Shown: piece after piece, positions 1 to 5,260 of the stretch
How positions within the stretch are numbered: the stretch's first letter is position 1
How the letters are laid out: each line of letters opens with the position of its first letter
NCBI GenBank assembly: GCA_903958995.1
Contig: CAJBVG010000160.1
Location: 1-5,312 of the forward strand
DNA: 5,312 nt
Source of the DNA: an uncultured bacterium
GTDB lineage: Bacteria > Bacteroidota > Bacteroidia > Sphingobacteriales > Sphingobacteriaceae
Direction of reading: 5' to 3'
The notes under the pieces: generated by a model
Database searches by the model: none
Told to the model about the DNA's origin: nothing
The model's input: the letters and a program-made list of their open reading frames with translations, nothing else
Program-made: the position numbers and the translations under genes

Positions 1-326
1 GCTCTCAAGGATTTTTGTATAAAAATCAAGGCATTAAGGTAATCCTGGTATTCTTGATCGGCCTTCATTTTACGCTCTGCCATTTTATTGGCAGTAACAT
101 TGATTAAGTTTTTTTGATCAATAGAATATACTCCCGACTCATAAATCTTTTGAAAAGCATTGAGTGCTTTACGAGTATCTTCATCGGCTTTGGTATCGCG
201 GAAATAGGCTTCCATCTCCCCTATAAACTTCTCTGGATTATTTGAGAAACTCTTCGGTTGAGCGAATGCACTTAACGATAGGAATACAATAAGGACTACT
301 AAACTATATGATTTAAAAAATCTCAT
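1..326 (-). CDS. N-terminal part of an unrecognised exported protein
   Basis: Open from an ATG at 326 to the left edge of the window, giving 108 codons of a longer protein; the 3' end is not in the window. The N-terminus is a clear Sec signal peptide: MRFFK, then a hydrophobic run (residues 8-20), then SAFAQ, with probable signal peptidase I cleavage around residue 22-23. The mature part seen so far is polar, charged and probably helical (rich in K, E, D, Q and N, no cysteine), with no motif I recognise. No lipobox cysteine follows the signal, so a periplasmic, outer-membrane or secreted protein is more likely than a lipoprotein. It starts 10 nt after the prmA stop, so it is probably read with that operon. 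I cannot name a family or function. The frame and signal peptide are well supported; everything beyond that is open. Confidence 0.8.
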   Translation of the reverse strand, partial: MRFFKSYSLVVLIVFLSLSAFAQPKSFSNNPEKFIGEMEAYFRDTKADEDTRKALNAFQKIYESGVYSIDQKNLINVTANKMAERKMKADQEYQDYLNALIFIQKSLR

Positions 327-336
327 TCTCAATGAT

Positions 337-1176
337 CTAACTCTTCTTAAATATGGCTACTACCCAATTATTTTTTGATTGATGTTGTTGATAAAACATC
401 TGGTGGCTTTCGGCCGATGCTATTATCATTTCTAAATCTTCCGTATAAAAACCACTAAACAAAATGGTTCCACCTGCATTCAATGAATTCGCGTAGGCTT
501 CCATATCATTCAATAAAATATTTCTATTGATGTTCGCTAGAATAATATCGAAATGTTTACCTGCTAAATCAGATGCATCACCACATAATATGGTAGCATC
601 GTTCATTCCATTTAACATGGCATTCTCTTCACAACTTTCGGCAGCAATAGGATCATTATCAATAGCCGTAATGTGTTTCGCATGTTTCTGATGAGCGAGT
701 ATAGCTAAGATGCCCGTACCACAACCCATATCCAACACCACTTTGTTTGCAAAATCAATATCCAACATCACTTCCGCCATTTGAAAAGTTGTTTCATGGT
801 GACCTGTACCGAAGGCCATTTTCGGGTGCATTTTTATTTGATGTGGGTAATCCTTTTTCTCGTGAAAATCTGCATAGATATACAATTGATCTTTAATCGT
901 AATCGATGAAAAATTACTTTCCCATACTTCATTCCAATTTTGGTAGGGAATAGTATTCACTACATACTCAAAATTAAATTGCTCTTTATAGGCTGATAAA
1001 ACTTCGTTCACATTTTCTTCTGAATAAAGATGTGAAGGAACATACGCACGAAATCCAGTTTCATTTTTATCAAACGAATCAAATCCAACTTCCGCCAATT
1101 CGTTCATTAAAATATCCGCCACAAACTCTTCATCGGCAGCAGTGGTAAACACTAACTCAATATAATTACCTGTCAT
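337..1176 (-). CDS. prmA: Ribosomal protein L11 methyltransferase PrmA
   Basis: A 279-residue cytoplasmic SAM-dependent methyltransferase. The family methylates lysine side chains and the N-terminal amino group of ribosomal protein L11. The N-terminal part (about 1-90) is the L11-recognition region and ends in the family hallmark NWNEVWESNF (80-89). The catalytic Rossmann domain follows, with FGTGHHETT (122-130), SAM motif I LDMGCGTGILA (148-158), the acidic AIDNDP (171-176) and the NINRNIL loop (215-221) typical of PrmA. Length is close to the usual 280-300 residues. I start at the ATG at 1176 (MTGNYIEL), because a TTG extension to 1197 would run back into tpiA. The gene begins 1 nt after the tpiA stop and ends in TAG 10 nt before the exported-protein gene, so it is almost certainly co-transcribed and translationally coupled. 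No frameshift or missing key residue is seen. Confidence 0.96.
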   Translation of the reverse strand: MTGNYIELVFTTAADEEFVADILMNELAEVGFDSFDKNETGFRAYVPSHLYSEENVNEVLSAYKEQFNFEYVVNTIPYQNWNEVWESNFSSITIKDQLYIYADFHEKKDYPHQIKMHPKMAFGTGHHETTFQMAEVMLDIDFANKVVLDMGCGTGILAILAHQKHAKHITAIDNDPIAAESCEENAMLNGMNDATILCGDASDLAGKHFDIILANINRNILLNDMEAYANSLNAGGTILFSGFYTEDLEMIIASAESHQMFYQQHQSKNNWVVAIFKKS

Positions 1177-1177
1177 G

Positions 1178-1951
1178 TTACAAAGTGTTGTAAGCAATAT
1201 GTATATCGGTAAAGTCTCTCGATTTTAAAGAAGCTCCACCAATTAATCCACCATCAATATCTTTTTGCGAGAATAACACTTTCGCATTACCTGGGTTACA
1301 ACTTCCACCGTACAAAATGCTAATCGATTCTGCAATCTCATTCGAGTATTGAGCAGCAATAATGCCTCTAATAAAAGCATGCATCTCTTGTGCTTGCTCC
1401 GGACTAGCCGTTTTGCCTGTACCAATTGCCCAAACTGGTTCATACGCTAGAACGATTGATTTCATTTGGTCTGCGGATAAATGAAACAATGATTCTTCAA
1501 TTTGATTTTGTACCGTTTTAAAATGAACATTCGATTCACGTTCTTCTAATTTTTCTCCAATGCAAAAAATTGGAGTTAATTTATTTTCTAAAGCGATGTT
1601 TACTTTTTTAGCCAACAATGCTGAATCTTCTTTTTGATATTCTCTACGTTCCGAATGTCCAAGGATAACGTATTGTACACCTAAAGAAGCAATCATTTCT
1701 GCAGAAATTTCTCCAGTATAAGCACCAGATTTTTCTTGGTGACAATTTTGTGCTGCCACATGGAAATTTGTTTCCGCTTGGATTAATTTACTTACCGATG
1801 ATAAGTGAATGTATGGTGTTGCAAATACGGTAGTTACCTCTTTGTGTAATTCATCCTTAATCATATACACTGCTTCTGAAATCAATTCCATTCCAGCAAG
1901 GTAATCTTTGTTCATCTTCCAATTACCAGCAACAATTTTCTTTCTACTCAT
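1178..1951 (-). CDS. tpiA: Triosephosphate isomerase
   Basis: A 257-residue glycolytic/gluconeogenic enzyme that interconverts dihydroxyacetone phosphate and glyceraldehyde 3-phosphate in the cytoplasm. The complete catalytic set is visible: N10 and K12 in AGNWKMN, H99 in ILGHSERR, and the general base E171 in AYEPVWAIGTGK, where the flexible loop 6 follows the glutamate. Phosphate-binding segments ILYGGSCNP (212-220) and GGLIGGASL (234-242) are present. Length is normal for the bacterial family (about 250). The start is the ATG at 1951 (MSRKKIVAGNWKMN). The frame is also open to a TTG at 1981, but that adds ten residues not seen in the family. The ATG lies inside the end of the GlmU-like gene (8-nt overlap), and the stop is 1 nt before prmA, which indicates an operon with coupled translation. 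No separate promoter is evident. Confidence 0.98.
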   Translation of the reverse strand: MSRKKIVAGNWKMNKDYLAGMELISEAVYMIKDELHKEVTTVFATPYIHLSSVSKLIQAETNFHVAAQNCHQEKSGAYTGEISAEMIASLGVQYVILGHSERREYQKEDSALLAKKVNIALENKLTPIFCIGEKLEERESNVHFKTVQNQIEESLFHLSADQMKSIVLAYEPVWAIGTGKTASPEQAQEMHAFIRGIIAAQYSNEIAESISILYGGSCNPGNAKVLFSQKDIDGGLIGGASLKSRDFTDIHIAYNTL

Positions 1952-3116
1952 AACTTTTTCTATATTCTTTAGTCTGTTCAAAAATCGTATTTAAAATATT
2001 TTTCTCTGTATCGTTAAATTCTATGCCTCTGCGTTCGTAAACTTTACTAGCTACTTCAAACATTTTGTTCATGGCAAATACTTCCATGCCTTGTGCTCCA
2101 CCCCAAGAAAAATCAGCAATGAAATTACGTGGGAAACCAGAACCAAACACATTACTTCCTACACCTACAACGGTTCCTGTATTAAACATGGTATTAATTC
2201 CACACTTTGCGTGGTCGCCCATAATTAATCCGCAAAATTGCAAACCTGTACGTTTGAAATTATTGGTTTGATAATTCCACAGTTTTACTTCTGCATAATT
2301 ATTTTTCAGATTTGAGTTATTGCTATCGGCACCAATATTACACCACTCACCAATTACGGCATTGCCTAAGAAGCCATCGTGTGCTTTGTTCGTATAACCG
2401 AACACCACAACGTTGTTTAGCTCTCCTCCTACTTTAGAATGCGGACCAATAGTGGTTGCACCGTAAATTTTGGTACCCATTTTTGTTTGCGAATGCTCAC
2501 CTAAATAAAACGGTCCACGGATCATCGAGCCTTCCATAATTTCGGCATCCTTAGCCAGGTAAACCGGACCAGTACTCACGTTAATGATGGATGCTTGAAT
2601 TTGTGCACCTTCTTCTAAAAATAATTGAGAAGGGTCGCCTATGATGGTAGTTGTAGTTGAAGTTGTAATGCTTTTCTTACCAGCGGTTAATAGAGTGAAA
2701 TCTTTTCTCGACTCCTTATCGTTCCATGAAAAAATCTGTGGTAAGGCATCTAAGTAATCGTATTCAAATGAACAGGGCTTTGTTGAAAGCGCTGAATTCA
2801 TTCCTTCAGAAAAGCTCACTAAGGTTGTGTCCCCATCTACAATTGCTTCCGAAAAGGTCAATGATTGGATAGCCGATACAAAATCTGCATTGGGTAATAC
2901 CGAGGCATTAATCCAAATGTTTTGAGTGGCTTGTACTTGTGGATATTTTTCTTGGAGATAGGCCTCCGTAGCTACAGAAAGGGTAGCATTTGGGAAATAA
3001 TATTGCCATTTTTCTAAAATCGTTAACATTCCAATACGGATAGCTGCTACCGGACGGGTGAATGTAAGGGGCAAAAGCTGCCCTCTGCTCGAGTCGTCGA
3101 ATAAAATAATGTTCAT
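1944..3116 (-). CDS. GlmU-like bifunctional sugar-phosphate nucleotidyltransferase/acyltransferase, Bacteroidota type
   Basis: 390 residues. The N-terminal half (about 1-145) resembles a divergent sugar nucleotidyltransferase: LLPLTFTRPVAAIRIG (14-29) sits where the family has its R-x-x-P-L-T...P-K stretch, but the glycine-rich G-x-G-T-R loop is absent. A Ser/Thr-rich linker (149-158) follows, then a left-handed beta-helix of hexapeptide repeats (about 160-330: IIGDPS, MIRGPF, TIGPHS, VIGEWC, TVVGVGS). NKAHDGFLGNAVIGEWCNIG (243-262) parallels the active-site segment of the GlmU acetyltransferase, with H246 in the place of its catalytic histidine. The C-terminal tail is helical. From the family I infer UDP-GlcNAc synthesis from GlcN-1-P for peptidoglycan and LPS, replacing canonical GlmU; annotations of such proteins as glucose-1-phosphate thymidylyltransferase also exist. 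It is the first gene of the tpiA-prmA operon and overlaps tpiA by 8 nt. The family is a confident call; the exact substrate is not. Confidence 0.85.
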   Translation of the reverse strand: MNIILFDDSSRGQLLPLTFTRPVAAIRIGMLTILEKWQYYFPNATLSVATEAYLQEKYPQVQATQNIWINASVLPNADFVSAIQSLTFSEAIVDGDTTLVSFSEGMNSALSTKPCSFEYDYLDALPQIFSWNDKESRKDFTLLTAGKKSITTSTTTTIIGDPSQLFLEEGAQIQASIINVSTGPVYLAKDAEIMEGSMIRGPFYLGEHSQTKMGTKIYGATTIGPHSKVGGELNNVVVFGYTNKAHDGFLGNAVIGEWCNIGADSNNSNLKNNYAEVKLWNYQTNNFKRTGLQFCGLIMGDHAKCGINTMFNTGTVVGVGSNVFGSGFPRNFIADFSWGGAQGMEVFAMNKMFEVASKVYERRGIEFNDTEKNILNTIFEQTKEYRKSYE

Positions 3117-3120
3117 TTAG

Positions 3121-3128
3121 CAAAGATA
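3121..3128 (-). promoter_or_regulatory. Candidate -7 box of the GlmU-like/tpiA/prmA operon
   Basis: TATCTTTG on the minus strand matches the Bacteroidota sigma-factor box TAnnTTTG exactly. It lies after the rpmE2 terminator and ends only 4 nt before the ATG at 3116. No TTG (-33) is seen 17-23 nt upstream, so support rests on one box and on position. If used, transcription would start at or almost at the start codon, giving a leaderless or nearly leaderless mRNA. Confidence 0.5.
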
Positions 3129-3170
3129 TAAGCCTGCAGAACATATTAAGGAGAAAATTACTAACGCTTG

Positions 3171-3205
3171 TAAAATAAGAAAGTCCGACCAAAGGTCAGA
3201 CTTTC
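3171..3205 (-). terminator. Rho-independent terminator after rpmE2
   Basis: On the minus strand a 12-bp stem (3205-3194 paired with 3190-3179) is closed by a 3-nt loop. All pairs are Watson-Crick except one G-U wobble. The stem is followed by the T-rich run TTATTTTA (3178-3171). In the plus direction the wobble becomes an A-C mismatch and no T-run follows, so the direction is minus. It lies 26 nt after the rpmE2 stop and separates rpmE2 from the operon to the left. Confidence 0.85.
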
Positions 3206-3230
3206 CATAAAAACATATATAATGCTTAAA

Positions 3231-3479
3231 TTATTTCTTTGCGTAACGTGTTTTGAACTTGTCGATACGTCCTGCTGTATCAACCAATTTCATTTTACCA
3301 GTGTAAAAAGGGTGAGATTTGTGTGAAATCTCTAATTTTACTAAAGGATATTCAATTCCATCTTCCCAAACAACTGTGTCTTTGGTCTCTATCGCTGACT
3401 GAGTCATGAATGAATAGTCGCAAGATAAGTCTTTGAAAACGACTAATCTATAGTTTTTAGGATGTATTTCTGCTTTCAT
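3231..3479 (-). CDS. rpmE2: 50S ribosomal protein L31, type B
   Basis: An 82-residue protein of the large ribosomal subunit, located at the central protuberance and contacting the 30S subunit. Type B signatures are clear: MKAEIHPKNYRLVVFKD at the start, VEDG-like VWEDGIEYPLVKLEIS in the middle, and SHPFYTGKMKLVDTAGRIDKF near the end. Length fits the type B family (about 80-90 residues). Only one cysteine (C20) is present, so the zinc-binding cysteine set of type A L31 is missing and the protein should be zinc-independent. The start is the ATG at 3479. A promoter with two good boxes lies upstream and a hairpin terminator downstream, so it can be expressed as a single-gene unit, perhaps with some read-through from mce, whose stop is 70 nt upstream. 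Confidence 0.97.
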   Translation of the reverse strand: MKAEIHPKNYRLVVFKDLSCDYSFMTQSAIETKDTVVWEDGIEYPLVKLEISHKSHPFYTGKMKLVDTAGRIDKFKTRYAKK

Positions 3480-3500
3480 CTTCTCTTAAATTTCGGATTG

Positions 3501-3532
3501 CAAATGTAGAAAAGCATTGCTTAATATGCAAA
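3501..3532 (-). promoter_or_regulatory. rpmE2 promoter (-33 TTTG, -7 TACATTTG)
   Basis: On the minus strand, TTTG at 3532-3529 and TACATTTG at 3508-3501 are separated by 20 nt, which matches the Bacteroidota TTG...TAnnTTTG pattern. The expected transcript start is about 15-20 nt before the ATG at 3479. The upstream element is itself a second full TACATTTG (3536-3529). The spacer contains the 11-nt odd palindrome AAGCATTGCTT (3512-3522). This is the best-supported promoter in the window. Confidence 0.75.
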
Positions 3533-3549
3533 TGTATTTCAATTTTCTT

Positions 3550-3951
3550 TTATTTTATTTCTTGGCAGAGCTCTATAAGTACCCCATTAGCATCTTTTGG
3601 ATGAACAAAACACACTAATTTATTATCAGCACCCTTTTTAGGCTCTTTATTTAGCAAAGTAAAGCCTTCTGAGGCTAATCGAGCCATTTCGGCATATATA
3701 TCGGTCACTTCAAAGGCAATGTGGTGTATACCCTCTCCTTTTTTCTCAATAAATTTTGCAATCGGACTATCGGCTTTAGTCGATTCTAATAATTCAATTT
3801 TATTCGGACCGATCTGGAAAAATTCCGTCAATACACCCTCCGATTCCACTTCTTCTCTTTTATACGCTTTTTGAGCAAACAATTTCTCAAAAATGCTTGT
3901 TGATGCATCAAGGTTTTTAACAGCAATTCCTATGTGTTCAATTTTATTCAT
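3550..3951 (-). CDS. mce: Methylmalonyl-CoA epimerase
   Basis: A 133-residue cytoplasmic metalloenzyme of the vicinal oxygen chelate superfamily. It interconverts the 2R and 2S epimers of methylmalonyl-CoA, linking propionyl-CoA metabolism to the B12-dependent mutase and succinyl-CoA. Two beta-alpha-beta-beta-beta modules are visible. The first begins KIEHIGIAVKNLD (3-15) and contains IELLES (52-57). The second begins GEGIHHIAFEV (72-82) and ends GVLIELCQ (123-130). Probable metal ligands are H6, one of H76/H77, and E127, with E53 as a further candidate. Length is normal (about 130-140). I use the ATG at 3951; a TTG two codons upstream is possible but less likely. Neither mutase subunit is in the window. 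It is transcribed divergently from iscS, with rpmE2 following 70 nt after its stop. Other VOC enzymes look similar, but the two halves match the epimerase closely. Confidence 0.92.
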   Translation of the reverse strand: MNKIEHIGIAVKNLDASTSIFEKLFAQKAYKREEVESEGVLTEFFQIGPNKIELLESTKADSPIAKFIEKKGEGIHHIAFEVTDIYAEMARLASEGFTLLNKEPKKGADNKLVCFVHPKDANGVLIELCQEIK

Positions 3952-3954
3952 TTT

Positions 3955-3962
3955 CAAAAATA
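3955..3962 (-). promoter_or_regulatory. Candidate -7 box of mce
   Basis: TATTTTTG on the minus strand fits TAnnTTTG and ends 3 nt before the ATG at 3951. No matching TTG is visible at the usual distance upstream. In such an AT-rich stretch a chance match is possible, but the placement mirrors that of the GlmU-like gene. If real, the mRNA would be essentially leaderless. Confidence 0.4.
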
Positions 3963-3966
3963 CCTT

Positions 3967-3993
3967 TTGATTTTAATAATTTGGCTATATTTG
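3967..3993 (+). promoter_or_regulatory. Candidate iscS promoter
   Basis: TATATTTG at 3986-3993 matches the Bacteroidota -7 box, with TTG at 3967-3969 as a possible -33 element. The 16-nt spacer is slightly shorter than usual. Transcription should start near 3998-4001, leaving an A/T-rich leader of roughly 22-25 nt before the ATG at 4023. No Shine-Dalgarno sequence is evident, as is common in this phylum. Confidence 0.6.
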
Positions 3994-4022
3994 TATGTAA
4001 TTTATATAAAGTCTAAATAAAG

Positions 4023-5237
4023 ATGGTAAAACTTCCCATATATCTCGACAACAATGCAACCACTCCAATGGACCCACGTGTTTTGGAGGCAATGTTGCCC
4101 TATTTTACTGAAAAATTCGGTAATGCAGCCAGCAGAAACCACCCTTTTGGATGGGTAGCTGAAGAGGCCGTAGATTACGCTAGAGAGCAAATCGCTAAAT
4201 TAATTGGCTGCACAGAAAAAGAAGTTATTATTACTTCGGGTGCAACAGAATCAAATAACCTGGCAATAAAAGGTGTATTTGAAATGTATGCTCAAAAAGG
4301 AAATCATATTATTACCCTTACTACTGAACACAAAGCAGTATTAGATACTTGTCACCATATTGAAAAACAAGGTGCAGAAGTAACTTACCTTGATGTTCAA
4401 GCAGATGGTATGGTTGATTTAGCTAAACTTGAAGCAGCAATTACTCCTAAAACCATTTTAATTTCGATTATGTATGGAAACAATGAGATTGGTGTAGTTC
4501 AAGAAGTGAAGAAAATTTCAGACATCGCTCGTAAGCATGGTGTGTTATTCCATACCGATGCTACACAATCAGTAGGTAAAATTCCAGTAAACGTAGAAAC
4601 TGATGGAATCGACTTAATGTCGTTTTCTGGGCATAAAATGTACGGACCAAAAGGTGTTGGTGCATTATATGTACGTAGAAAAAATCCAAGAGTTAAAGTT
4701 ACTGCACAAATGGATGGTGGCGGACACGAGCGTGGAATGCGTTCTGGGACTTTAAACGTTCCAGGTATTGTGGGTTTCGGAAAAGCTTGCGAAATTGCAA
4801 TGTTAGATATGGAAAAAGATTCCATTCGTTTATCAGCTTTACGCGATAAATTAGAAGGTGCTTTATCTCAAATGGAAGAATCATACGTAAACGGAAATAA
4901 AGAACATCGTTTGCCACATACAACAAACATCTCTTTCAAATATGTTGAAGGTGAAGGTCTGATGATGGCGATGAAAGATTTAGCGGTATCATCTGGTTCA
5001 GCTTGTACATCGGCTTCTTTAGAGCCATCGTATGTATTAAAGAGCTTAGGATTGAATGACGATTTAGCACATTCATCAATTCGTTTCGGATTAGGTAGAT
5101 TTACTACAGAAGAAGAAGTGGATTACGCAATTGAATGTACTCGTAACGCAGTTAACAAACTTAGAGAGATGAGTCCTTTATGGGAGATGTTCAAAGATGG
5201 CATCGACATGGATTCGGTAGAGTGGGCGGAACACTAA
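4023..5237 (+). CDS. iscS: Cysteine desulfurase IscS
   Basis: A 404-residue, cytoplasmic PLP-dependent enzyme (class V aminotransferase fold) that takes sulfur from L-cysteine, forming alanine and an enzyme persulfide. The persulfide supplies Fe-S cluster scaffolds (IscU) and tRNA thiolation. Visible elements are the N-terminal YLDNNATTPMDPRV (8-21), TSGATESNN (71-79), H103 in TEHKAVLDT stacking on PLP, D179 and Q182 in HTDATQSVGK, and the Schiff-base lysine K205 in SFSGHKMYGPKG. The persulfide cysteine C328 lies in SSGSACTSASLEPSY, the long flexible loop of group I (IscS/NifS) enzymes, not the short SufS type. GGGHERGMRSGT (232-243) binds the cofactor phosphate. The C-terminus (PLWEMFKDG...EWAEH) matches, from memory, the E. 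coli IscS tail that contacts IscU, and the length is the same. It starts at the ATG at 4023. Downstream isc genes could follow but lie outside the window. Confidence 0.97.
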   Translation: MVKLPIYLDNNATTPMDPRVLEAMLPYFTEKFGNAASRNHPFGWVAEEAVDYAREQIAKLIGCTEKEVIITSGATESNNLAIKGVFEMYAQKGNHIITLTTEHKAVLDTCHHIEKQGAEVTYLDVQADGMVDLAKLEAAITPKTILISIMYGNNEIGVVQEVKKISDIARKHGVLFHTDATQSVGKIPVNVETDGIDLMSFSGHKMYGPKGVGALYVRRKNPRVKVTAQMDGGGHERGMRSGTLNVPGIVGFGKACEIAMLDMEKDSIRLSALRDKLEGALSQMEESYVNGNKEHRLPHTTNISFKYVEGEGLMMAMKDLAVSSGSACTSASLEPSYVLKSLGLNDDLAHSSIRFGLGRFTTEEEVDYAIECTRNAVNKLREMSPLWEMFKDGIDMDSVEWAEH

Positions 5238-5260
5238 TCGAAACGTCGAAGTGTCGAAAT
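5238..5260. repeat. Short 8-nt tandem repeat after iscS
   Basis: Three successive 8-nt units (the last one incomplete) begin directly after the iscS stop codon: TCGAAACG (5238-5245), TCGAAGTG (5246-5253) and TCGAAAT (5254-5260). They share the core TCGAA and keep an exact 8-nt period. No function is evident, and they form no terminator-like hairpin. Confidence 0.6.

Noticed and set aside
1177..1197. Upstream TTG start for prmA (7 extra residues)
   Set aside because: It overlaps the end of tpiA, and the family-like N-terminus begins at the ATG at 1176.
1952..1981. Upstream TTG start for tpiA (10 extra residues)
   Set aside because: Triosephosphate isomerases begin just before the KIVAGNWKMN stretch, which the ATG at 1951 fits exactly.
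2065..2271. Open frame of 68 codons on the plus strand
   Set aside because: It lies wholly antisense to the beta-helix coding part of the GlmU-like gene and shows no recognisable protein features.
2908..3192. 94-codon minus-strand frame covering the start of the GlmU-like gene
   Set aside because: It is in another frame of a clear gene and runs across the terminator and promoter region.
3952..3957. Upstream TTG start for mce
   Set aside because: It adds only two residues, overlaps the candidate promoter box, and an ATG is available at 3951.
4001..4010. Palindrome TTTATATAAA in the iscS leader as an operator
   Set aside because: A 10-nt palindrome made only of A and T is easily expected by chance in this AT-rich leader, and nothing else supports it.
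4499..4926. Open frames of 108 and 75 codons on the minus strand
   Set aside because: Both are antisense to the well-conserved core of iscS and have no protein-like motifs.
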